13,421 nucleotides of DNA, taken from NCBI GenBank assembly GCA_036244855.1, contig BQKZ01007561.1, forward strand, positions 8,140-21,560, given 5' to 3'. This stretch comes from Temnopleurus reevesii (lineage: Eukaryota > Echinodermata > Echinoidea > Temnopleuroida > Temnopleuridae). The position numbers were made by a program, and so were the translations under genes. This document shows positions 1-8,275 of the stretch, piece after piece (within the stretch, counting starts at the first letter, position 1; each line of letters opens with the position of its first letter). The notes under the pieces are model-generated. The model was not told the DNA's origin and made no database searches. It worked only from the letters and a program-made list of their open reading frames with translations.

Positions 1-598
1 GGGGTAGGGGAGGGAAAATGCAGGGCTTTTCAGGTCGACGTGAGTGATCGGTTTATCACAAACCAGTCGAGCCCCCCACCCCGTCGCCTCTACTGTCAAA
101 TCCTATATACGTTATGCCAGTGGGACCCATAGGAAGGGGTGATTTATTGTCTTCTTTAAAGCAGTCACACTGCAAATCATAAGGAATTAAACGCGTCATA
201 CCTTATAAAAGAAGGAAAATAATAAAAAGGAGAGAAAAAGGAATTAAAAATCCCCATCCAAAGTGACACCCAAGACGTTGGATAATCGTCCTAACTTACA
301 AAAAAAAGAATCCGCGTGTGTATTTTCCCTAATTGAGTACAAAATCGTTACCGTTATTTTTTCTCAATACACTTCCTCAATAAACTTACCCATTTTTTAT
401 GCATAGGGGTTAGGCTAAGTTTCTAGTCTTAGGGTATCAGAGAATGACATCACTTTGGCTCAAGATACCCATGCAACCTTTTTCTTGTTTTGCCTTTTTG
501 TGTGTACCGTAAATCTTATAATCAATGTGAATGGTATTGTTGATGTTTTGAAACATCTGGGGCCTGCCGCATAAAAGATACAATTAATATTAATCCTA

Positions 599-834
599 AA
601 GGTCGACTCACACATTTACGTTTTTAGCCTACATCGGTCCTGCGTTTTTTTTTTGACAATTAAAACGCTCCCTGGTCGCATAAAGGCGCAGGTCATACGA
701 TGTTCGGCGGCGTACGCTACTTGAGCGTACGCCGAACGTCAATCCAGCGTATACTGTGCGCCCGGGGACCGTTTTTAATTTAAAAAACCCGCTGGGCTGA
801 CGCAGGCCAAAACACAAAGATGTGAGCCGGGCTT
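599..834. mobile_element. Foldback/MITE-like element inserted in repeat copy A (236 bp, TA target duplication)
   Basis: Nearly the whole segment is one imperfect inverted repeat. The termini are AAGGTCGACTCACACATTTA on the left and, read on the minus strand, AAGCCCGGCTCACATCTTTG on the right. The centre is a GC-rich hairpin: 702-718 pairs with 724-737 (CGTACGCT/AGCGTACG core, five-base loop, 3-nt bulge). TA flanks both sides (597-598, 835-836). The collinear repeat copy B has no such sequence at the matching site, which is direct evidence of insertion. The 70-codon minus-strand frame here has no recognisable product. A TA duplication fits a Tc1/mariner-type source, but no transposase is present. 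Confidence 0.72.
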
Positions 835-951
835 TAGTCAATGGCTAAACATGTACAATAGACAATTTCGTTCGTATATTACAGGGTTACAGGGTCCTTG
901 CATGATATTTTAATGTAATCTTGACGCTTGTAAAAATTGTGCATGTATTGC

Positions 952-995
952 AATATAGGCTACAAAAGTTTGAATTAAACTTTGTAGCCTATATT
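952..995. repeat. Hairpin (about 20-bp arms) present only in repeat copy A
   Basis: The arm at 952-971 pairs with 977-995, with loop GAATT at 972-976. The arms carry ATAGGCTACAAAAGTTT and its complement with one extra A. In copy B the flanking GCATGTATTGCAAT runs straight into unrelated TTTCTT sequence, so roughly 60 bp here is either an insertion in A or a deletion in B. It may be a very short MITE remnant or an extruding cruciform. Confidence 0.7.
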
Positions 996-1591
996 ACAGC
1001 GTAATGTTGTAAATTGATATTCCACATTTCATAGTTTATTGATCCGAAATAGTGGGCGATAAAAATATGTTTTACATTATTATATTTTGCATACCGAGTA
1101 CGTTGTTTTTAATTTTCAATAAGATTTTCATGGATTAATATGAAGGCTAAGTGTAAACGGAAATGATAAAATATTGCAATGTATGCAGCTGCACGAATCC
1201 TATAAATTGCTAAATATTACTGATCTAGCTATAGTAACCTAGATACAGTTATGAACGATCGACCTTGTTATACAAAAAACATTATCTAGTTGGGTCATNA
1301 TATTACTAATATGAAAATTAAAGAGACCTAGTTTGCATCGACGAGATATGATATCATTCTTATCTTGACTGAAGTAGACATTCAATAAGTGATTATCCTC
1401 CTTTGTACCGGTATTGACCTTTTGGCAGTTTAAAGTAATACCGAACAAAAAAATTGCTCCATGAACAACATAACAAGATGCCGACATTCCCCTTGACATT
1501 AGATAAACGATGCTTGTTATGTTCGTAAGTAGATTTACCAGAGAGTTTCTAAATAGACCTCTTTTAGATTTACAATCTCACAAGATCTATA

Positions 1592-1671
1592 GGCTCTCTT
1601 TTTCCTTCATCACCATCATCTTCCCCCTCCTCCTCCTCTTCTTCTTCTTTTTCTTCTTCTTTTTTGTTTTA
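1592..1671 (+). repeat. Polypyrimidine tract, CTT/CCT/CAT microsatellite
   Basis: About 80 bases almost purely C and T, grading from CATCACCATCATC through CCTCCTCCTC to CTTCTTCTTTTTCTTCTTC. The opposite strand is purine-rich. The 69-residue frame translating through it (a phenylalanine run) is a by-product. Such tracts can adopt triplex structures. Confidence 0.85.
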
Positions 1672-1834
1672 ATAACACTGATGATGGACTTGCGTTTGGT
1701 TTGGTTTTATTTTCCGTAAAGTAAAAAGCGCCTAAAAATACAAAGAAAATAAATATAAATAAATACATACAAAACTGAAACAAATAAAAAGATAAATAAT
1801 TGAAATTATAAAATTACGGTTGGAGCACTCCATT

Positions 1835-1859
1835 CAGAGCCATTAACATAATGGCTCTG
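1835..1859. repeat. Perfect 10-bp inverted repeat
   Basis: CAGAGCCATT (1835-1844) and AATGGCTCTG (1850-1859) are exact complements around the loop AACAT. It has no T-run or gene next to it that would suggest a function. Confidence 0.75.
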
Positions 1860-1904
1860 TCTTGGTTGTTTTTACGAACACCACACCATATGTGTTTCGG
1901 GAGT

Positions 1905-1922
1905 GGGGCGGGGGGGGGGGGG
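1905..1922 (+). repeat. Poly-G run, potential G-quadruplex
   Basis: GGGG, a C, then 13 consecutive G. A run this long can form an intramolecular quadruplex and is also prone to slippage and sequencing error. The two overlapping frames on opposite strands here translate it as glycine or proline runs and are not credible genes. Confidence 0.7.
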
Positions 1923-2080
1923 TAGTCCAGTTGAGGACTGAGTGTTCTGCATATTCTCTGACCCTGAACACACAGGAACTGCACAGCACTCAACCTCATA
2001 GTCCTTACATAACATTTTGCTCTGTATACGCCTCTGATCACGCCTCCACAGATGACTGAGCGTTCTGATAGCACCCACTT

Positions 2081-2890
2081 CTAAAACAAAAAAAATCAAA
2101 AGATAAAGGAGAGAATGAGGAAATAAAAATCCCCTTCCAAAGTGACACCTAAGACTTTGGATAATTGTCCTTATTTTGTAGAAAATTTTCCGTGTATTTT
2201 CCCTAATCGAGTACAAATTAGAGAATCGTTATCGTTATTTTTTTCCTCAATATACTTCCTCAATAAAATAACCCAGTTTGTTGATGCCGAGAGGTTAAGT
2301 TTATTTATTATTTTAGGGTATCAGAGAATGACATCACTTTGATTTAAAATAACCATGCAACTTTTTTTCTTGTTTTGCCTTTTTGTGTGTAAATTTGATA
2401 ATCAATGCGAATGATTTTGTTGCTATACCGTATTGAAACATCAGGGGCCTGCCACATAAGATGCGATTAAACTTACGATAAAGTCTTTTAGCGTGAAACA
2501 TGTACAATAGACTAACGATCTATTTTTGTATGTCTTATTATGTTACAAGTGATAGCTTAATGCAATCTTTACACTCGTCAAAATCTGCATGTATTGCAAT
2601 TTTCTTAAAACGATATTTCCCTTTCATGGTGTAGTGATCCCAAATAATGTGCGATGAAAATGTATTTCCTTCTGATATTGTATACCAAGGGCGTTGCTTT
2701 GAAATTTAAATAAGATTTTCGTGGATTAATATGTAGGCTAAGTGTAAACGAACATGATATAATATTGCCATGCATATTCAGCATATATGCCTATAAATGT
2801 CTAAGTATTTCTGATCGGACTATAGTAACCTAGATACAGTTATGAACGATCGACCTTGTTATACAAAAAAACATTATCTAGTTGGGTCAT
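2081..2890 (+). repeat. Divergent dispersed repeat, copy B (direct repeat of 207-1297)
   Basis: Second copy of the repeat at 207-1297, same orientation, about 800 bp apart. It lacks both hairpin insertions, so it preserves the empty sites. The left edge is fuzzy because both copies begin in A-rich sequence; the right edge is sharp. Differences are scattered substitutions and small indels along the copy, consistent with an old event. Short open frames inside it are not shared as conserved frames with copy A and are unlikely to be genes. Confidence 0.8.
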
Positions 2891-2980
2891 GTTGTGAAGT
2901 CATTAGACTTGATAATGTGTATGCTTTTAAAGATATTCATCATAGTAACTTCAGCCTTAATATAAAGACCTTCAATAAGA

Positions 2981-3006
2981 CCCCCCCCCCAAAAAAAAAA
3001 AAAAAA
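2981..3006 (+). repeat. C10-A16 homopolymer junction
   Basis: Ten C directly followed by sixteen A, lying about 90 bp right of the end of repeat copy B. The adjacent homopolymers could be a degraded poly(A) tail or simple slippage. No retroelement body was recognised upstream of it. Confidence 0.75.
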
Positions 3007-4160
3007 TGTTTGGATACCCTCATATGCTATTTTTTTTTGGAAAATGGATTAGGTCGGTTGGAATTCCTTTTTATTTTTTATAATTTCTTAAAAGAAATTC
3101 ACACAATTCATTGAGAAGATAAGACTTTGAAGGGAGTAAAATGGCAAGCATCATAAGGAAATGACTTTTCATGTTGGAAATGAGAAATTTACTCATTCAA
3201 GCTTTATCGATATATGCAGTCAACATTTTGTTCATTCATTGTATTACATTTTGTTCATATACCGGTACATTATATATTGTTAAGAAATTATACAAAAGTA
3301 ATGAAAGAAATTTAGTCATGGTTTGATTACAATGGATAAAACAGCATATTCATGTGAAATAGAATAAAGATTTGGCATCAAATACATAATCATTTCGTAA
3401 GCGTTTTAACACTCCACCCGTCTTCTTTACATGTTAATTTATAATTTTGCTGTGATTTTTCAATTTGAGTCAAGTTTAAAAATCAGATCGGGCCATATTC
3501 AGAGGGTCGGTCGGTTGATTGCAGCTATTTTGTTTTGCGTCGAAGATAATTTTAATTGCATATTCTACCTTTGACTTAGAAATAAGATTCAACGACCTCT
3601 TACAAGAATGTTATGAAATTTGACAAACCGTCAGTTTCTGACAATAATGACCTCCGTAAGTACATATCTCGTGTAAACGCAGTTTGTATAACGGGGTACA
3701 GTTAAGTCAATACTAGACTCCCATTCCCCTGTGGTTTATCTGAACAATTTAGAGTTACCTTATCAAGTTGCTTCTGCCCTATTTACCGAGGTGGTTAATG
3801 ATTAATGAGTCTAACCTGGACTAATTAACTAAATACAATGATGAAACCAGCTAATTACGTTCTTTCACTAAATTGTTGCATGTATACGGGCACCGCCTTT
3901 AGCATCACGCCATATTTGCAGTTTAGCAAATCCTATTATTTGGGGATCCGCATTCGTGAACATCGAAATTGATTCTTCTAGTTCCACATAATCCCTTTGA
4001 ATTATAAGCTTTGAATAGAATCAAGACGTTTTTAATCGGACTTTTATTTTGCCTGCGTTATTCCAATAAACGTCATCTTTTCTGTGTCGAGAAAAAGAAC
4101 CTTTTTTATTTATCATATTGATATTGGTTTAATGAACTTCACGGAGAGCTGAGCGACAAA

Positions 4161-4172
4161 ATGGAAGTCTAA
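4161..4172 (+). promoter_or_regulatory. Possible three-codon upstream ORF in the 5' leader
   Basis: ATG GAA GTC TAA (Met-Glu-Val-stop) in a good initiation context, with A at -3 and G at +4. It lies 140 nt upstream of the NPC1-like start and is the only ATG between here and 4312. If transcription starts upstream of 4161, this minimal uORF would be scanned first and could reduce translation of the main frame. The transcription start site is unknown, so its presence in the mRNA is inferred. Confidence 0.25.
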
Positions 4173-4311
4173 TTATTTCAAATCGAACAAAAACTAACGG
4201 GATTTTATCATAAAAAAAATCCGTTTGTAGTTTGATCTGCGAGAACTCTGTTTTTGGATCTACACCGGGATTTAGTTCATCTTCAACTGCACAAAGAACA
4301 TCATCGGCAAG

Positions 4312-4362
4312 ATGTTAAAATTCATTGCCGCCATTTTGTTTTGGGCCGCATTGGGATCTCAC
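4312..4362 (+). CDS. NPC1: NPC1/NPC1L1-family sterol transporter, coding exon 1 (signal peptide)
   Basis: First coding exon of the NPC1-like gene, 17 codons reading MLKFIAAILFWAALGSH. This is a typical secretory signal peptide: a lysine at position 3, then a hydrophobic core at residues 4-15. NPC1 proteins need one because the N-terminal sterol-binding domain is luminal. The ATG is chosen because an in-frame TAG lies at 4273-4275, a purine sits at -3, and no other in-frame ATG lies between. The exon ends at a strong donor (GTAAGC from 4363) in phase 0, which matches the phase-0 start of exon 2. The exon is too short to be found by homology alone, and it lies about 7.3 kb from exon 2. The assignment therefore rests on the signal peptide, donor and phase. 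An alternative first exon elsewhere in the long intron cannot be excluded. Confidence 0.62.
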
Positions 4363-5301
4363 GTAAGCCTATTTCATTTCTTCCTAATCAAGTCTGTTGC
4401 ATGTCATCCTCAAACGAAAAAGAGAAATAAATGAAATATTGAATAAAATATGATGTTTTCTTGCTTTTAAAGCAGTTATATATTCTCCATATCATTCTTT
4501 CTTTTCTGCTTTATTAGCGCAATGGGACAGGCTTTGGCGCCTTATGCTTTAGTCTAAGATAAGAAGTGAATATTTTTATTATTTTTTATTACTATTTTTA
4601 TCATTATCATTCATTGATATTGAAGCTATTTGTTTACATAATGATTGAAAAAATGAAACATTTTCAGAAATGCAGGCCTGTAAATATATTGTGCATATCA
4701 TGTTGTTCAAAATATATGAAATATTTTAACAGGTTTATGAAATAATTCATTTTAGATTTGGGGTATACTTTTCTTTTAATTCACCATCAAGATTAACCAC
4801 CAAGTTTCTCTAACCTGCGATCCAGTGATTAACCTTTCCTTTCATACGAAAATCTAAATAAGAAATATTTTGAATCTTATAGCTAGCATATAGAGAGATT
4901 AAATTCTACCGATTTAACAATAAAGCAGATTTATATTCAATTCTGCTTCACTAAAACGGACAAAGACTCGTTAGTGATATGGATTCAATCTAGGGTTTGT
5001 GATCAATATACTACATGTTTTTTCTTACTTCATTTCTATTGCAATTTTCCAACAATTCTATGTATGGATACAGCTTATCACATGAATGATATAAAAAATC
5101 ATGGTGTAAATTACTACTATTTATATTCAATGTGCAATAACAAGAAAGTGTAAAGCCAGGCAGACACTTGCACGATTCTGTGGCACGCACTGGCACGACT
5201 CGAGTGGTGCCAGTATGCAAATTCGTCGTGACTGCGTGCCATATTGGGACGAGAATTTTGAAATTTTCACAATTCTGGTCACAACAAATTTCGAGACCGG
5301 G

Positions 5302-5334
5302 TCGTGAACTATGCGCAAACTGTTCGTGAACTCT
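5302..5334 (+). repeat. Three tandem degenerate 11-bp units
   Basis: TCGTGAACTAT, GCGCAAACTGT and TCGTGAACTCT follow each other without gaps inside the foldback element. They match the unit of the second block at 5468-5511. Confidence 0.7.
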
Positions 5335-5467
5335 TTGACACGACTGTCACGAACTGCCACAAATAGCCCCCTCGTTATCCATGTCGAGTGTCGATGCTAT
5401 CCCAGAGACACAGCAGAATCACGATACCGTCCAAATTGCGGGAACTCGTCGTGCCAATGTGGAAAGT

Positions 5468-5511
5468 GCGTAAACTAGGCGTAAACTATACGCAAGCTAT
5501 GCGTGAACTCA
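5468..5511 (+). repeat. Four tandem degenerate 11-bp units
   Basis: GCGTAAACTAG, GCGTAAACTAT, ACGCAAGCTAT and GCGTGAACTCA run head to tail. Related 11-mers (TCTTGAACTAT, GCGCGACTAGT) recur at about 5576-5597 in the same orientation, so the interior looks like an eroded 11-bp satellite. Confidence 0.78.
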
Positions 5512-6012
5512 TCCTGATATTTCGTGTCAATGTGGACACAGACGGGCCGGCATACGTCCACTATTTGTTAACTCGTCTTGAACTATGCGCGACTAGTCGT
5601 CAACAGTGCGGGAGACTCCCAGCTCGTGCTACGAAAACGGCACGACTTGCCAAGACAAAATCGTGACCAAAAGTTGTGCAAGTGTCAGACTGGCTTTAGT
5701 AACACTATTTCCGTAGAATTTAATCAATCCATTGCTCCTTTACAAATGATATTGAGATCAGAACCGGCTTGTGATTGTTATGTCAGCCGAAGTTCAGTAC
5801 AGGGTGTATGGATTTATTGCTCCAGGACACACTTGATTTTAATCTTGATATATCATATCGTGTTAAATCTGTTATTGTAGCATAAGTGCTAAATTAATAT
5901 GATTTTGATTGTGTTATTCCTAATTTGTAATTTCCAATATAACACATTTAACGTTTCGGAGTTAGATCACACTTATTAGTAACCACATTGTTTTAATACA
6001 TGCCTGATGGTA

Positions 6013-6179
6013 CAGTGGAAACGCGGTATAAAAAGATCTGATATACTAGTAACAGAAATATAAAGAGGTAAAAATCTGGTCCCGGATCTTATTGTATTTA
6101 ATCTGCTTTAAATAAATTTCTGATGTAAGAAGGAATTTGTTGATGGTCCAAAGCACCTCGTTATACTGAGTTTCCACTG
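6013..6179. mobile_element. pogo/Tigger-like MITE, 167 bp, TA target duplication
   Basis: Ends CAGTGGAAAC...GTTTCCACTG. The left arm CAGTGGAAACGCGGTATAA and the right arm (minus strand) CAGTGGAAACTCAGTATAA match at 16 of 19 positions. TA flanks both ends (6011-6012, 6180-6181). The CAGTGGAA...GTATAAC-type terminus recalls pogo/Tigger elements of the Tc1/mariner superfamily, where CAGT(G)GAACCTCGTTATAACG-type ends are common (from memory). The interior is AT-rich with no open frame, so it must have moved using a transposase from elsewhere. Confidence 0.8.
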
Positions 6180-6457
6180 TATTGCACAACAACGGACGTT
6201 AAATTAAAATGTAGTTGATCATTTTGTTTTGAAATAATTATGACGTGTCTGTGATAAGATATCTAAGATTAATGTCACAATGCCCTTGCTCAAACATTCA
6301 GGCCACTTTCCTTAAAACGTAAATAGATATATGCAAAATATGATCAGCTGTTAAAATCACATCAAAGCATAACGCTACACACTGGACATATTAGAACCAA
6401 CAATCATACTAAATCCAAAAGATGACAAGAACATCGCACACGTGACGACTAGCTTTA

Positions 6458-7065
6458 CCCTCCCATGCCATAAGTATTGCAACATAGACCCACTTCAGGA
6501 CATACGTATAGATCAATATCATGCAATGGTCATATGACGAAAAATGTTATAAAATATCTCAGGATTAGTTTCTGTACTCAAGAACGATAACTGTTTGGAA
6601 TTATGTTGCACATTCTAAAAACCTAATGGCCAATACACGATGTGCCATTAAATTATAACAAACACATGCCCTGCATGAAGGAACTGAGAGTGACATCTTC
6701 AACTAATGTTGGCTATTTTATTTTGCATTATATTGGGTATAGATTTTGATACTTTTTGTTAGCAGAAGTATTCAGCAAGTCATGGAATATTTTCAATTTA
6801 AAGAAAGTGAAAACAATTGACTAATTGTTAACTAATCTGCAAGTCGAGACATTGCAATTTTCTTCCTTTGTCGTCTTTGGTTTTTGGTACCTAGGGCATA
6901 AGTGAATTAAGAATGGTTTTACCCTACATCATTCATGAACCGTGTATGACACTTTAATTTCAACCATAGATATTTGTGCGTTTTTCACATTTAAGGAAAA
7001 ATAAGAAGAATACGACAGGTGAATTAATGGAAAACGAATGTTGCAATACTTGTGGCATGGGAGGG
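6458..7065. mobile_element. Non-autonomous DNA transposon, 608 bp, 28-bp terminal inverted repeats
   Basis: The left terminus (6458-6485) and right terminus (7038-7065) are inverted repeats matching at 27 of 28 bases, beginning CCCTCCCATGCCA and ending GCAACAT. Each is flanked by TA (6456-6457, 7066-7067). Similarity stops right after the 28th base on both sides, a defined TIR as in Tc1/mariner-type elements. The interior is AT-rich and no frame inside has transposase motifs, so it looks like an internally deleted or non-autonomous copy. I do not recognise the family. Confidence 0.85.
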
Positions 7066-7216
7066 TACGATCCGATTATAGAAGAAATAGTAATAGTATC
7101 CGGAACATGCAAACATATTAAACATCTTTAATCGAGGTTCTGGAAACTCGGAGTAAATCAAATCGAAAAAAAACCGATATGATAGAAGCTTTCAGAACAG
7201 TCGGAGCAGTATTTAT

Positions 7217-7284
7217 ACTCTCTGGGGTGCACTCTAAAAACCTGTAAGATACTCTCTGGAGTGCACTCTAAAAATACATAAGAT
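7217..7284 (+). repeat. Two tandem 34-bp copies
   Basis: ACTCTCTGGGGTGCACTCTA (7217-) and ACTCTCTGGAGTGCACTCTA (7251-) each begin a 34-bp unit ending AAGAT. They differ at about five positions. Each unit contains the near-palindrome GTGCAC. No role is apparent. Confidence 0.85.
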
Positions 7285-7468
7285 TTGAGCTATTACTCAC
7301 TTCTTTTCAAAATGTGATTTCCCACCCAAATCCCTTCACGGCTCAATCAACCCAAAGAAGGCTGGTGTACTCACATAGTTTTGATTTTGTGTTTTAATAA
7401 TGTAATAAAACTAATAATAATGATTATTATCAGATGCGCATTTGCTATGATGCTAAAAGCGCTTACGA

Positions 7469-8275
7469 GTTCAATTCAATTTAATTCAAATCTTATTTTC
7501 ATCTCCATATGAATCATAATAATTATATACAAGATATTGGTAATACATAACAATACAATTACATTTTCCATCAAATCGATAAAAGGTACAAGATATATTA
7601 ACAACATGATAAAAACTGCACTTAAAATATTTGATGACATATATTGCTGATGTTTCAGTAACTGACTAGATTGAGACACAATCTGTATGCTCTGATCCAT
7701 TGAATAATTCCTTTTAATTCAGTATTCATTATGAAAACAACGATATTTGGATTTGGATGTAAGGAGAACAAACTTTTATCGACAGTAATTAATGAAGAAA
7801 AAAGGCGCCAGATTCGAGGATTTATATTAAAAAAAATCATGTACATGAACAATAACCAGAAGCGGCCCCGATAGACTATCATGCTTTTTTTTAGTAACTC
7901 CACGATTAATACTTATAAGATCATATATAAGAATTCCCATCAATGAGTACATTTTGTTTTCTATCAGAGAAGTAACTATTGAACCACTCCAATACACGTA
8001 TACCATAGTTAAATAGTCCACGAAGCAAAATAGTTTAATTAATTGTGTCGAATGCCTTGGAAAAATCGAAAAGTATTCCACCCATATGATTTGAAGCGTC
8101 AAGAGCAACAAGTGATAAAATTGCATGACTTGCACTACGGTTCTCTCTAATGAAATAAAAAACTGACTGTCAAAAAATATCATTATCGGTTAAAAGAGGA
8201 TGTAAATAAGCTTTTTTTAAACTTTAGAGAGGCGATAGTAAAAAGAAAAAGGACAAAAGCTGTTCACATCTTGTA
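7469..8275 (-). mobile_element. Degraded LINE (non-LTR retrotransposon) reverse-transcriptase fragment
   Basis: The minus strand encodes a decayed non-LTR reverse transcriptase. In order: remnants of a fingers segment ending in NDIF/DSQF (about 8160-8275), ASHAILSL, the RT motif FDFSKAFDT (8044-8070) followed by a stop, then YGIRVLEWFNSYFSDRKQ and NVLIDGNSYI in the same frame. A shifted frame continues with INRGVTKKKHDSLSGPLL, a broken version of the GVPQGS-x-LGPLL motif. A third frame has ITVDKSLF, where the catalytic A/Y-x-DD is lost, then TELKGIIQWIRAYRLCLNL. At least two frameshifts and several stops make it non-functional. The 3' end appears to be a TTGAATTGAA-type tail (about 7470-7491), typical of LINEs with short simple-repeat tails. 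The 5' portion, including an endonuclease, was not found, so it is 5'-truncated. The clade (CR1/L2/Jockey-like) is uncertain. Confidence 0.82.
7470..7491 (-). repeat. TTGAA-type simple-repeat tail of the LINE
   Basis: On the plus strand TTCAATTCAATTTAATTCAA, which reads TTGAATTAAATTGAATTGAA on the element's strand. It sits exactly downstream of the dead reverse transcriptase, where a LINE 3' tail would be. Confidence 0.6.

Larger units (their letters stand above)
207..1297 (+). repeat. Divergent dispersed repeat, copy A (direct repeat of 2081-2890)
   Basis: Collinear with 2081-2890 along its whole length. Matching anchors in order include ATCCCCATCCAAAGTGACAC (A) against ATCCCCTTCCAAAGTGACAC (B), GGGTATCAGAGAATGACATC in both, GGGGCCTGCC, AACATGTACAATAGAC, GCATGTATTGCAAT, and the 3' end TAGATACAGTTATGAACGAT in both. 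Similarity stops abruptly after GTTGGGTCAT in both copies (1297 here). Copy A is longer because of two inserted hairpin sequences (599-834 and about 952-1010). No coding sequence or terminal inverted repeat of the unit itself was seen. It may be a non-autonomous element or an old segmental duplication. Confidence 0.8.
1298..2080. other. Spacer between the two repeat copies: low complexity, no gene
   Basis: Contains one ambiguous base (N at 1299), a polypyrimidine CTT/CCT tract (about 1592-1671), an A-rich stretch (about 1720-1812), a perfect 10-bp hairpin (1835-1859) and a G-rich run ending in 13 consecutive G (1905-1922). The open frames on both strands are driven by these simple sequences and match no protein family I recognise. 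Confidence 0.6.
2891..4311. other. Upstream region of the NPC1-like gene, no gene seen
   Basis: AT-rich DNA between the right copy of the duplicated repeat and the NPC1-like start codon, so it must hold the promoter and 5' UTR if exon 1 is correct. I could not identify a convincing TATA box, initiator or transcription-factor cluster. Visible features are the C10-A16 run (2981-3006), a 12-bp direct repeat CATTTTGTTCAT near 3223 and 3249, and the small uORF at 4161. Open frames here are short and resemble no known protein. Confidence 0.5.
5153..5696. mobile_element. TA-flanked foldback/MITE element, 544 bp, with internal 11-bp repeats
   Basis: Terminal inverted repeats of 21 bp (5153-5173 and 5676-5696) match at 19 positions. 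The left end begins AAGCCAGGCAGACACTTGCA; the right end, read on the minus strand, begins AAGCCAGTCTGACACTTGCA. TA lies outside both ends (5151-5152, 5697-5698), the target duplication expected for Tc1/mariner-type transposition. The interior is less AT-rich than its surroundings and is built from degenerate direct 11-bp units such as GCGTAAACTAG. Frames of 77-100 codons cross it but carry no transposase motif, so the element is non-autonomous. The AAG...CTT ends next to TA recall the 599-834 element and may indicate a related family. Confidence 0.75.

Noticed and set aside
629..841. 70-codon minus-strand frame
   Set aside because: It sits almost wholly within the palindromic 236-bp insert, whose composition keeps frames open on both strands. 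It is absent from the matching repeat copy.
1814..2216. Overlapping minus-strand frames of 86 and 114 codons
   Set aside because: They cross a poly-G run giving a proline stretch and enter the left end of repeat copy B; no domain is recognisable and copy A does not preserve the frame.
3223..3260. Short direct repeat CATTTTGTTCAT as a regulatory pair
   Set aside because: It is two 12-bp copies in AT-rich DNA with no further support; chance or slippage is enough to explain it.
5388..5880. Overlapping 92- and 100-codon frames that could be a small gene or transposase
   Set aside because: They lie in or run out of the foldback element, are built from the 11-bp repeat units, and show no DDE or helix-turn-helix motif.
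7476..8183. Minus-strand hydrophobic membrane proteins
   Set aside because: These frames are slices of the decayed LINE reverse transcriptase, with RT motifs split across frames.
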